The notes under the pieces were generated by a model. It did no database searches, was not told where the DNA came from, and saw nothing but the letters and a program-made list of their open reading frames with translations. The position numbers were made by a program, and so were the translations under genes. 64,000 nt of DNA from Cantharellus purpuraceus. Lineage: Eukaryota > Basidiomycota > Agaricomycetes > Cantharellales > Hydnaceae. Positions 1 through 9,858 of the stretch are shown here, in pieces. Positions within the stretch are counted from its first letter, which is position 1. The number at the start of each line of letters is the position of its first letter. The DNA lies in contig JALBUN010000001.1 in the NCBI GenBank assembly GCA_025174535.1, forward strand, positions 1,550,001 to 1,614,000. The letters run 5' to 3'.

Positions 1-384
1 AAATTCAAGTTCTCTATCACTTATCCATTGATGAGCAATGATTTCATCAATGAGCCACTCTTGCTTGTCATTGTTCCCAAAGTTGTAAAATGACTTTGCT
101 TCCCGTTTTGGGAATCTCATCTCATCATTTGGCACATATGGTTGAATGAGACTGATGTGGAACATAGGCATAATGCGCCTACTAGTCAGTTCTGCAGTTC
201 CAGTGTCACTGTTGAAGCTTTATTATGGGCTTTGATTACTTTATAGGGCCCAATATACTTGGGCACTAGTTTGCTGGTTCTACCCTTAGGTAGAGTCAAG
301 TTTTTTGTTGAGAGGTAGACTTTGTCACCTCTCTGGAAGGCTGAACCTTCCTGACGTTTGTTATTGGCATGAAACGTCTGAACG

Positions 385-899
385 TGTTACGCACTAGGTC
401 CAATTGGGAGTCAGAGATTGGGTTGGAGGTTTGGTCAGAGTTGGAGTACATTGTGGGGGTTGGAACAGACTTGGCTTCAGCTTATGTGCTGCGCCCTCAC
501 TAATACCGGTGTCTGAGATTTCGGAGACGGAGTACAACTTAGAGAGTTAGGATCGGACTTAGGAACTAGGTGTGATTCAATATTCGAACTGGGGAATGAA
601 GTCCCCAGTTGGGCAACTTAAATACATATTTTGAAATCTAATAATAATTACTCCAGTGATGGGTCTCCGAGGCCGACGGCCTTACATGAGTATGTCCAAG
701 TCCAATGGGGATGGATGTCCAGGTTCCTATGGTGATGCTGATGCATCAATTGGAACCAGAGATGGATGGGTGGAATTGGCGGTGACAATCGGACAGGTAG
801 ATGGAGATGGCGGTTTCCAAATGGAGTATAGATTTCATATGCGCGGGGATCTGAGTGGATCGGACGGGGATCTGGATGTTAATGAATATAGTCATAACA
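385..899. repeat. Solo LTR of the TGTTA family with target-site duplication
   Basis: A 515-bp sequence beginning TGTTACGCACTAGG and ending GTCATAACA, with TGTTA/TAACA inverted ends. The same LTR recurs at 1803, 4901, 7855, 40736 and 42521. The flanks are GAACG (380-384) and GAATG (900-904), a 5-bp duplication with one mismatch. It interrupts the gypsy remnant of family A, so it arrived later. Confidence 0.9.
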
Positions 900-1173
900 G
901 AATGACATGACTTTCTATAATCACGTTGTGCGCCACTAGCAGGTTTGTTTGAGCCTGCTGTGCAAATCATTTGACACCCTTGAACTTGGTGTCATTGTTA
1001 ATGAGCATGCCTATTCTAGGCATATACCTGTAGTTAAGCTCAAACGGAGTAAACCCCATTGTTGAGCTTATGTTAGAGTTTAGTGTGAACTCCACCATTG
1101 GACACTTGTGTGCCCAATCTTTCTGATCACTTCGTACAATAGTACAAAGTATTTGGCCAATAGAACGATTTGC

Positions 1174-1617
1174 TCATTCCATCGCTCCATCTGTTTGTGG
1201 ATGGAACACTGTGGACATGAGGAGTTTCACTCCCATTATCCACTGTAGTTCACGCCAAAAGATAGATGTGAATTTTGAATCTTGATCAGACATGATTGAG
1301 TCTGGTACACTGTGAAGGCATACAACTTCTTTAAGGAATAGCCATGCTACTCCTTTCGCTGTTACATGTGTATTTGTAGGTATTATATGTACCTGCGATG
1401 TGAAGTGATCTATGACTACCAGTAGGTAGTCATAGTCATTTGATTTTGGTAATGGACCCATAAAGTCCATACCTATCAATTGCCAGGGCCATTCCAGTAC
1501 TGGCAAGCTATGAAGAAGCCCTGTGGGTTTCTTTGTACTGTCTTTATTCATTTGGCACTTTGCGCATGAAGTGCAGAATGATTTGACATCGGTGGTCATG
1601 CCTGGCCACCAGTACAA
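1174..1617 (-). pseudogene. Gypsy integrase core fragment
   Basis: This 147-residue open stretch covers most of a retroviral-type integrase core (rve fold). The three acidic catalytic positions are visible: Asp in GMDFMGPLP, Asp in MSDQDSKF and Glu in QTDGAME. The zinc-binding cysteines CTSCAKC lie at its start. It is only a piece of pol: stops or frameshifts bound it on both sides and no complete polyprotein can be read, so it is dead. It is a different family from the pol at 44979-46840, with clearly divergent sequence. Confidence 0.88.
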
Positions 1618-1736
1618 CCGTCAAATGTAATTTGCAGTCTTTAGTTGACCAAAATGGCCAACTACTTGGTGTGCATGGTTGATTATTATCTTGACCAGCC
1701 TCCTTCCCTTCAGGAATGCTGAGTGGGGTATACAGA

Positions 1737-1824
1737 TGTTATGCACTAGGTCCGATTGTGTTATGCACTAGGTCCGATTGTGTTACGCACTAGGTCCGAT
1801 TGTGTTACGCACTAGGTCCGATTG
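1737..1824. repeat. Four tandem copies of the 22-bp LTR terminus
   Basis: The first 22 bases of the TGTTA-family LTR (TGTTAYGCACTAGGTCCGAT plus TG) occur four times in perfect 22-bp register, starting at 1737, 1759, 1781 and 1803. Only the last copy continues into the LTR body. The first two copies read TGTTATG and the last two TGTTACG. Confidence 0.95.
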
Positions 1825-2315
1825 GGGGTCAGAGATTGGGTCAGAGGTTGGGTCGGAGTCGGAGCATGTCGTGGGGGTCGGAAACTTGGCTTCAGCTTAT
1901 GTGCTGCACCCTCACTAATACCAGTGTCTGAGATTTCGGAGGTGGAGTATGACTTAGAGAGTTAGGATCGGACTTAGGAACTAGGCGTGATTCAATATTC
2001 GAACTGGGGAATGAAGTCCCCAGTTGGGCAACTTAAATACATATTTGAAATCTAATAATAATTACTCCGGTGATGGGTCTCCGAGGCCAACGGCCTTACG
2101 TGAGTATGTCCGAGTCCGACGGGGACGGATGTCTGGGTTCCTATGGTGATGCTGATGCATCAATTGGAACCGGAGATGGATGGGCAGAATCGGCAGTGAC
2201 AATCAGACAGGTAGATGGAGACGTGATGGTTTCCAAATGGAGTATAGATTTCATATGCGTGGGGATCTGAGTGGATCGGACGGGGATCTGATCGTTAATG
2301 AATGTAGTCATAACA
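1803..2315. repeat. Full-length LTR, left end of the tandem array
   Basis: A 513-bp LTR, TGTTACGC...GTCATAACA. It contains a perfect short hairpin, ACTGGGGA / TCCCCAGT separated by 6 nt (near 2004-2025), that is conserved in most other copies. The sequence immediately to its right, read on the minus strand, is AAATGGAGAGATAC. This is a polypurine-tract-like run and is what would be expected if the element's sense strand is minus. Confidence 0.85.
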
Positions 2316-2417
2316 GTATCTCTCCATTTAAGGCCGAGCCCCTGAGGCCTCATGTCCGTGAATTGAATAGGTGAGACGGTTGGGTGCAGTCGGAGTTATA
2401 CTGGGGGTCTGGAGACA

Positions 2418-2424
2418 TATAAAA
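2418..2424 (+). promoter_or_regulatory. TATA box for the element's plus-strand ORF
   Basis: TATAAAA in the context GGAGACATATAAAAGG, about 35 bp upstream of the ATG at 2457. The same box and spacing recur at 5367, 41357 and 43150, upstream of every copy of this ORF. The ORF therefore seems to have its own promoter just inside the LTR. Confidence 0.6.
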
Positions 2425-2539
2425 GGTGGGGCATGATTGAGGTCTTATCCTCAATGATGTCAAACCCTTTGGCAAGCATGAGCGTGGCCGAGCTTGAGCA
2501 GTTGCTCTTGGCCTGATGGAAGGAAGAGGAAAAGGAGCG

Positions 2540-2995
2540 GAAATGGGAAGAGGAGGAGGAAGCAGAACAGAGACGCAAGGAGGAGGAGGAGGCAGAATGG
2601 AGATGGAAGGAGGAGGAGGAGGCGGAATGGAGACGGAAGGAGGAGGAGGAGGCGGAACGGAGACGGAAGGAGGAGGAGGAGGCGGAATGGAGACGGAAGG
2701 AGGAGGAGGAGGCAGAACGGAGATGGAAGGAGGAGGAGGAGGTGGAATGGAGACGGAAGGAGGAGGAGGAGGCGGAATGGAGACGGAAGGAGGAGGAGGA
2801 GGCGGAACGGAGACGGAAGGAGGAGGAGGAGGCAGAACGGAGACAGCGGAAACGGGAAGAGGAGGAGGAAGCAGAACGGAGATGCAAGGAGGAGGAGGAG
2901 GCGGAACGGAGATGGAAGGAGGAGGAGGAGGCGGAACAGAGACGGAAGGAGGAGGAGCAGAGGCAGAAAGAGGTGGTGGAGACGGAACGGAGAAG
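2540..2995. repeat. Purine-rich 30-bp minisatellite (coiled-coil coding)
   Basis: Tandem 30-bp unit of the type GGAGGAGGAGGCGGAACGGA plus GACGGAAGGA, about 15 copies with a few shortened ones. Translated in the ORF frame it is a 10-residue K/E/A/R heptad-like coiled-coil repeat. Matching arrays lie at about 5489-5945 and 41461-41770, with a degraded one at 43255-43420. The arrays look long and open in all frames only because 30 is a multiple of three. Confidence 0.92.
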
Positions 2996-3093
2996 GAAAG
3001 AGGAGGAAGTGAAGGCCAAGAGAGCCCACAGGGTCAAGGAACTTGTGGCCACGATGGAGGCCACGAGACTGAAGGAAGTGGAGGAGCAGGCGC

Positions 3094-4518
3094 TGACGAG
3101 CCAGGACGCATCGAGGACGCATATTGAACCACTCTGACAGTCCAACTCCGCCAGCGTCTTTTCATATCAACTTTTAAATAGCGCCGCAACTCCCTCTCCA
3201 CCTCAGTCTCTAGTTCTAGCCATCGATCGTCACTCGTGTTTCATCGCCATCGATCATTATCAGCCTTCTATTCACACCGATCCTTTCATCATCATTCACA
3301 TGGCTTCCCATTCTATTCCCCTCTCCAACATCACTTCTAATAATATGTCACACTGGTCTCTGGACACAGAGGACTATCAAAAATACGCCGAGCTCCACGG
3401 GCATGTTAAGCCACCTCCACGTGTCAAAATACTTCCAAAACTCTTTCAGCGTCCAAGATCCCCACTATGTCTCTCTTATGCCATTGGCAATCCCATATTC
3501 TTTCACAATTCCGTTGAACCATATACATTCCTCGACATTTCACCTCTATATCGTAACACGGATAGAAGAGTCGAACGTGAGGTGGAATTTCAGTCACCAT
3601 CGCTGACCTATCCTCCCACTTCAATCCGACTCAGGTTACATCGTGTCAGGCAAAGGGACCGAATACTCTTGGAATGGGATACCATATGGAGACAGACCAC
3701 TAAGACAATAAGGAGTATTTGTTGTGGATGCTGACTGAAGTCCTCATGTGACTCAGGGTCAATTAACCTTCGGAGCCGTAGGGAAGATGGTATTGGTGGA
3801 CGTTTCTATTGTTCTTTTATATGACTCACCCCTGTTTCATCTTTTAATTCATTCATACACGACTTACTCATCCTTGTTCTATTTTTGGTTCTTTTATTAC
3901 TCATCACCCCTATTCTTACAAAGATTACCCCTATCTGTCGTTTCATTTCTCCATGATTTCCCCATTAGTAGTTCAACTTCACACGCTTCGTCAGCTGGCT
4001 TGATCAGCATTTCTTGCATCATATCGCATCATTTGCTCCTGATATTGTGTTGTTGTGCCCTGGGATTTGTATATAAAAGGTCGCTAGTTTTCGCCTTTGG
4101 AATAAATCAACAAGTTTTCAGCCAACGCTCTAAAGTCAAAGTCCACGCTCTAAGTCTACACTCTACGCTCTACATCACAATCCATCATCTCTACACTAAG
4201 GTAAAGCACCTTGGTTCCACGATCAGATTTCCCTCCTCCACCGAGAGGTTGCTTCTCTTGAAACCAGCTTTCGCATACCTCCCAACCGGGCTATCCATTG
4301 TCATCCAGTCACAGAGCACGATCAGCCATTGGGACCGACCTTTTGCTCCCATCCTCATCCAACCACAGAGCACTATTCCACTTCCCTGTTATTAAGTGCT
4401 ACCTCTACCCCTCGACCTAATTGATCTTTGGAGTGCTGAACAACTGCGTTACACACCGTCTGTTTGCTAGGACCGTTGCGTGCAGGCTTATAGGATCTAT
4501 TCCTTAAGTGAACCGACA
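3094..4518. mobile_element. Nested LTR-like insertion, copy 1 (1425 bp)
   Basis: Comparison with the uninterrupted copies at 41838 and 43500 shows that this block is inserted into the accessory ORF. It starts TGACGAGCC and ends GAACCGACA (TG...CA). It is flanked by the 4-bp duplication GCGC (3090-3093 and 4519-4522). It carries a strong TATATAAAAGG (4070-4080), an AATAAA signal shortly after, and no convincing ORF, as expected of a solo LTR of a second retrotransposon family. Confidence 0.78.
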
Positions 4519-4900
4519 GCGCACGAGCTAGAAGCCGCCATGGAGGTAGAGGAGGAGGTGACCGGGGCAGGGGGAACCAGCCACCCAGGAAGTCCGAGTG
4601 TGCCAATACAGACAGGGACCCCCAAGGTTGCCATCATCTCCATTACGCGGACGGAGACAACTCGTCCGACAACTGTCACTGCGGTTGACTCACCATTACG
4701 TCCGCGGGTATGGCCATTATTTGGGTTGGGTGCAGCTGAGGAAGATGAAGCGGTGGAGACGGAGAGGGTGGAGGTGGAGGCAGATCCGGATGCCAATATG
4801 GGGCTCGATGCAAATGTGGAGCCTGAGGCGGGTGTGGACGTCGGGACGGATGCGGAGCCGGATCCAACTTCAAATTGTTACGAGGAGATGGCTTGGGTAA

Positions 4901-5264
4901 ACTTAGAGAGTTAGGATCGGACTTAGGAGCTAGGCGTGATTCGATATTCGAACTGGGGAATGAAGTCCCCAGTCGGGCAACTTAAATACATATTTGAAAT
5001 CTAATAATAATTACTCCGGTGATGGGTCTCCGAGGCTGACGGCCTTACGTGAGTATGTCTGAGTCCGACGGGGACGGATGTCTGGGTTCCTATGGTGATG
5101 CTGATGCATCAATTGGAACCGGAGATGGATGGGCAGAATCGGCAGTGACAATCAGACAGGTAGATGGAGACGTGATGGTTTCCAAATGGAGTATAGATTT
5201 CATATGCGTGGGGATCTGAGTGGATCAGACGGGGATCTGGGCATTAATGAATATAGTCATAACA
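4901..5264. repeat. 5'-truncated LTR between the tandem units
   Basis: Starts at ACTTAGAGAG, which corresponds to LTR position 150, and runs to the normal end GTCATAACA. It is shared by the two tandem units. Confidence 0.9.
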
Positions 5265-5405
5265 GTATCTCTCCATTTAAGGCCGAGCCCCTGAGGCCTC
5301 ATGTCCGTGAATTGAATAGGTGAGACGGTTGGGTGCAGTCGGAGTTATACTGGGGGTCTGGAGACATATAAAAGGTGGGGCATGATTGAGGTCTTATCCT
5401 CAATG

Positions 5406-7854
5406 ATGTCAAACCCTTTGGCAAGCATGAGCGTGGCCGAGCTTGAGCAGTTGCTCTTGGCCTGATGGAAGGAAGAGGAAAAGGAGCGGAAATGGGAAGA
5501 GGAGGAGGAAGCAGAACAGAGACGCAAGGAGGAGGAGGAGGCAGAATGGAGATGGAAGGAGGAGGAGGAGGCGGAATGGAGACGGAAGGAGGAGGAGGAG
5601 GCGGAGCGGAGACGGAAGGAGGAGGAGGAGGCGGAATGGAGACGGAAGGAGGAGGAGGAGGCAGAACGGAGATGGAAGGAGGAGGAGGAGGTGGAATGGA
5701 GACGGAAGGAGGAGGAGGAGGCGGAATGGAGACGGAAGAAGGAGGAGGAGGAGGCGGAGCGGAGACGGAAGGAGGAGGAGGAGGCAGAACGGAGACAGCG
5801 GAAACGGGAAGAGGAGGAGGAAGCAGAACGGAGATGCAAGGAGGAGGAGGAGGCGGAGCGGAGATGGAAGGAGGAGGAGGAGGCGGAACAGAGACGGAAG
5901 GAGGAGGAGCAGAGGCAGAAAGAGGTGGTGGAGACGGAACGGAGAAGGAAAGAGGAGGAAGTGAAGGCCAAGAGAGCCCACAGGGTCAAGGAACTTGTGG
6001 CCACGATGGAGGCCACGAGACTGAAGGAAGTGGAGGAGCAGGCGCTGACGAGCCAGGACGCATCGAGGATGCATATTGAACCACTCTGACAGTCCAACTC
6101 CGCCAGCGTCTTTTCATATCAACTTTTAAATAGCGCCGCAACTCCCTCTCCACCTCAGTCTCTAGTTCTAGCCATCGATCGTCACTCGTGTTTCATCGCC
6201 ATCGATCATTATCAGCCTTCTATTCACACCGATCCTTTCATCATCATTCACATGGCTTCCCATTCTATTCCCCTCTCCAACATCACTTCTAATAATATGT
6301 CACACTGGTCTCTGGACACAGAGGACTATCAAAAATACGCCGAGCTCCACGGGCATGTTAAGCCACCTCCACGTGTCAAAATACTTCCAAAACTCTTTCA
6401 GCGTCCAAGATCCCCACTATGTCTCTCTTATGCCATTGGCAATCCCATATTCTTTCACAATTCCGTTGAACCATATACATTCCTCGACATTTCACCTCTA
6501 TATCGTAACACGGATAGAAGAGTCGAACGTGAGGTGGAATTTCAGTCACCATCGCTGACCTATCCTCCCACTTCAATCCGACTCAGGTTACATCGTGTCA
6601 GGCAAAGGGACCGAATACTCTTGGAATGGGATACCATATGGAGACAGACCACTAAGACAATAAGGAGTATTTGTTGTGGATGCTGACTGAAGTCCTCATG
6701 TGACTCAGGGTCAATTAACCTTCGGAGCCGTAGGGAAGATGGTATTGGTGGACGTTTCTATTGTTCTTTTATATGACTCACCCCTGTTTCATCTTTTAAT
6801 TCATTCATACACGACTTACTCATCCTTGTTCTATTTTTGGTTCTTTTATTACTCATCACCCCCTATTCTTACAAAGATTACCCCTATCTGTCGTTTCATT
6901 TCTCCATGATTTCCCCATTAGTAGTTCAACTTCACACGCTTCGTCAGCTGGCTTGATCAGCATTTCTTGCATCATATCGCATCATTTGCTCCTGATATTG
7001 TGTTGTTGTGCCCTGGGGATTTGTATATAAAAGGGCGCTAGTTTTCGCCTTTGGAATAAATCAACAAGTTTTCAGCCAACGCTCTAAAGTCAAAGTCCAC
7101 GCTCTAAGTCTACACTCTACGCTCTACATCACAATCCATCATCTCTACACTAAGGTAAAGCACCTTGGTTCCACGATCAGATTTCCCTCCTCCACCGAGA
7201 GGTTGCTTCTCTTGAAACCAGCTTTCGCATACCTCCCAACCGGGCTATCCATTGTCATCCAGTCACAGAGCACGATCAGCCATTGGGACCGACCTTTTGC
7301 TCCCATCCTCATCCAACCACAGAGCACTATTCCACTTCCCTGTTATTAAGTGCTACCTCTACCCCTCGACCTAATTGATCTTTGGAGTGCTGAACAACTG
7401 CGTTACACACCGTCTGTTTGCTAGGACCGTTGCGTGCAGGCTTATAGGATCTATTCCTTAAGTGAACCGACAGCGCACGAGCTAGAAGCCGCCATGGAGG
7501 TAGAGGAGGAGGTGACCGGGGCAGGGGGAACCAGCCACCCAGGAAGTCCGAGTGTGCCAATACAGACAGGGACCCCCAAGGTTGCCATCATCTCCATTAC
7601 GCGGACGGAGACAACTCGTCCGACAACTGTCACTGCGGTTGACTCACCATTACGTCCGCGGGTATGGCCATTATTTGGGTTGGGTGCAGCTGAGGAAGAT
7701 GAAGCGGTGGAGACGGAGAGGGTGGAGGTGGAGGCAGATCCGGATGCCAATATGGGGCTCGATGCAAATGTGGAGCCTGAGGCGGGTGTGGACGTCGGGA
7801 CGGATGCGGAGCCGGATCCAACTTCAAATTGTTACGAGGAGATGGCTTGGGTAA
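5406..7854 (+). pseudogene. Accessory coiled-coil/zinc-cluster ORF, copy 2 (broken)
   Basis: Duplicate of the copy at 2457. It has the same TGA after LLLA, the same nested insertion and the same truncation by the following LTR. A 3-bp gain near 5738 lengthens the Glu run. Not functional. Confidence 0.85.
6046..7472. mobile_element. Nested LTR-like insertion, copy 2 (1427 bp)
   Basis: Same insertion as 3094-4518, duplicated with its host unit. It has the same GCGC flanks and the same TATA box at about 7023-7034. Confidence 0.78.
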
Positions 7855-8218
7855 ACTTAGAGAGTTAGGATCGGACTTAGGAGCTAGGCGTGATTCGATA
7901 TTCGAACTGGGGAATGAAGTCCCCAGTCGGGCAACTTAAATACATATTTGAAATCTAATAATAATTACTCCGGTGATGGGTCTCCGAGGCTGACGGCCTT
8001 ACGTGAGTATGTCTGAGTCCGACGGGGACGGATGTCTGGGTTCCTATGGTGATGCTGATGCATCAATTGGAACCGGAGACGGATGGGTGGAATTGGCGGT
8101 GACAATCGGACAGGAAAATGGAGATGTAGCGGTTTCCAAATGGAGTATAGATTTCATATGCGCAGGGATCTGAGTGGATCAGACGGGGATCTGGGCATTA
8201 ATGAATATAGTCATAACA
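7855..8218. repeat. 5'-truncated LTR, right end of the array
   Basis: Again begins at ACTTAGAGAG and ends GTCATAACA. The following bases (CAGCC) do not repeat the bases before the left LTR (ACAGA), so no target-site duplication is preserved for the array as a whole. Confidence 0.88.
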
Positions 8219-9169
8219 CAGCCACTGGGAATTATTGACCAGTGGTCAAAAGTTCTCACCAACTCTTGGTGACACCTTTCATGCTTCAGTCACTGGAGCA
8301 TATGATTGGGGGAATCACTCCCCCAAAGAACATACTGAATTAGAGCTTGCCCTCTGGTTTGGGCAATCGGGAGGCATCACCCCTGATCGCGCTGCTACAT
8401 TAGAGGAGTTTGCTAAATGCATCACCTCTGGAGCAGCTTTTAACCAGCCCACTAGGGTTGGTAAGTGAAAGCAGGAGACTCAGGGAGTCTCCCAAGCAGC
8501 TCATAAAGCTGCTATGGCCACTTTGGGCAAAACCACACACAAGGGTTAATCCAACGGGACTACATATGGCCAAAAATGTGAGAGAGTATTCAACACTACT
8601 GATTGACCAGATGACATAATTCAAGCTGGTGAGTTGGATTGTTTTAGTGCTTTCACCTTCAAAGCCTGACATTGTAGGTATGATTTCTTTGGTCCATTTA
8701 ATGCCTGGGGCCCATAACCTAATAAACACAGTGAAAGATAATAGTTGTGATCCATATGGATCTGGGATTCATGGCAATAGTTTGTGAGAACAAGCCCACA
8801 AATCCATACTGATAACTAATGTTACATACCTGGGATTCATGGCAATAGTTTGTGAGAATGAGCCCACAAATCCCATTCTTTGTTCAGACCCTGCTGACCA
8901 AATGAAACCAAACTGATGACTCATATCACATCACCATTCAACATGAAATACCTTTGAACTACTAAATAATAGTCTTATTTGAAGTAGTTTAGAAGTGCAT
9001 ACACCCCAACAAGGAGGTGGAGAAACAGATGGCTGCTGGAAATCTGAAACAAACCCCCTTCACTCCCATAAATGCTGGCAGAATGTCTGGAACAGCTTGA
9101 TTTGCTAGGTATGGAACCCAGCAGTAGACTCACATTGAAAATGGAATGTTTTAGGTTCTCGGAGTTATA

Positions 9170-9450
9170 GTTGTGGTCGTTGTCAGCCACAACGAGCATG
9201 TGTGAGAGCACAGCGATCCCAACGCCATATTCACGTTCAACTCGACGAGAGGATTCAGTGCATACTTTTTGTATATATTTAATAGTATATTGATGACAGT
9301 CATGCTCATCATTGGCCGCAATGAGCGGGGGTGAGCGCACAGCGATGCCGACACCGTAGTCATGTTCCTTCAACAAGCGGATTAGGTACATATATTTTTG
9401 TATATATTTACATGTCATCGTGCTCGTCGTTGCCGACGACGAGCACGAGT
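9170..9450. repeat. Three degenerate repeats, each with a hairpin
   Basis: Units spaced about 119-132 bp apart share the pattern hairpin, GAGCAYG or GAGCGG, then a GTGAG(A/C)GCACAGCGAT-type segment and a TTTTTGTATATATTTA tract. The stems are CGTTGT/ACAACG (9178-9194), TCATTG/CAATGA (9309-9324) and CGTGCTCGTCGT/ACGACGAGCACG (9419-9447). Stem bases differ between units but remain paired. Confidence 0.75.
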
Positions 9451-9627
9451 GTGTGAGTGATGTGGGAGGCCAGTGTTCCGCCGCTGTGTTATGCCCTGCC
9501 GTGCCGATGCGGAGTGTTGAAATTGTTGAGTGCCGACAAGCCGGGCTCGATGATGCATCTCACCTAAACACCTAGCATTTTTTTGTGTAATAACTGGCGG
9601 GGCAGACCCACCACCAACGGAATATCA

Positions 9628-9667
9628 AGTTAGAGGCGGACCACACATGTGTGGTCCGCCTCTAACT
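9628..9667. repeat. Perfect 40-bp palindrome
   Basis: AGTTAGAGGCGGACCACACA is followed directly by its exact reverse complement with no spacer. It lies about 190 bp upstream of the F-box gene. It could be the fused ends of a small inverted-repeat element. Confidence 0.95.
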
Positions 9668-9858
9668 GGCTTCGAAATTGGCGCCATATAGGTGGGCGGC
9701 CAGTTTTGACTTGGTGATTAGTAAGTTGGCGTCTCCTTTGTGCCGATTATAAACACGATCAATTTAGATCACGTGACCATGAAGTTCATTGCAGAGTTAC
9801 CTTGCGACGTCCATTTACCCACTGTATACTGCAAAGCAGGACTTCCGCATATCCCACC

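Larger units (their letters stand above)
1..1736 (-). mobile_element. Ty3/gypsy chromovirus pol remnant (family A)
   Basis: Minus-strand remnant of a gypsy polyprotein. From right to left it holds a zinc-binding H2C2 region (HAHQVVGHFGQ near 1650-1690, then CTSCAKCQ), the integrase core (1174-1617), an integrase C-terminal stretch (near 181-360, reading LPKGRTSKLVPKYIGPYKV) and a chromodomain start (1-60, reading WLIDEIIAHQWISDRELEF). Reverse transcriptase and gag are absent. The copy has in-frame stops (for example near 1620) and is split by the solo LTR at 385-899. The left part runs off the window. Chromodomain-bearing gypsy elements are normal in basidiomycete genomes. Confidence 0.9.
2457..4900 (+). 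pseudogene. Accessory coiled-coil/zinc-cluster ORF, copy 1 (broken)
   Basis: Begins MSNPLASMSVAELEQLL, then meets a stop codon (TGA, about 2514) where the copy at 43189 has Arg. It continues as a Glu/Arg/Lys-rich 10-residue repeat (pattern KEEEEAERRR). The frame is split by the 1425-bp insertion at 3094-4518. It resumes with ELEAAMEVEEEV and an acidic stretch, and is cut at 4900 by fusion to an LTR. The zinc-cluster part seen in the 43189 copy is missing. Dead copy. Confidence 0.85.
1952..7854. repeat. Tandem duplication, two units of about 2.95 kb
   Basis: Unit 1 (1952-4900, 2949 bp) and unit 2 (4901-7854, 2954 bp) differ by only scattered substitutions and a few 1-3 bp indels. Examples are an extra GGA-type triplet in the purine array and one added C near 6861. 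Both units carry the same nested insertion at the same site, so the insertion predates the duplication. Confidence 0.92.
1803..8218 (+). mobile_element. Composite tandem LTR element array
   Basis: Layout: LTR (1803-2315), broken internal ORF (2316-4900), 5'-truncated LTR (4901-5264), second internal copy (5265-7854), 5'-truncated LTR (7855-8218). The block 1952-4900 is repeated at 4901-7854 almost base for base. The inner LTRs lack their first 149 bases, and the break joins ORF sequence ending GGCTTGGGTAA directly to the LTR sequence ACTTAGAGAG. No gag or pol lies inside, so the array cannot move by itself. The near identity of the two units indicates a recent duplication. Confidence 0.88.
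8219..9858. other. Degenerate spacer with transposon relics
   Basis: No intact gene. Plus-strand 8500-8640 is a decayed piece of gypsy integrase zinc-binding region; it aligns with the minus strand of 46150-46260 and contains stops. A 45-bp direct repeat (8763-8807 and 8831-8874) follows. Three degenerate repeats with hairpins lie at 9170-9450 and a 40-bp palindrome at 9628-9667. A short open stretch at 8235-8468 resembles nothing I recognise. Confidence 0.7.

Noticed and set aside
2396..3145. Long open frames (200-250 codons) on both strands over the purine-rich array, giving Ser/Leu-, Gly- or Arg-rich proteins
   Set aside because: They arise because the 30-bp repeat is a multiple of three and lacks stops in several frames. 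Only the K/E/A/R frame connects to the rest of the element ORF.
3300..3734. 144-codon ORF starting MASHSIPLSNITSNN
   Set aside because: It lies inside the LTR-like insertion and has no family resemblance; its duplicate in unit 2 only reflects the recent duplication.
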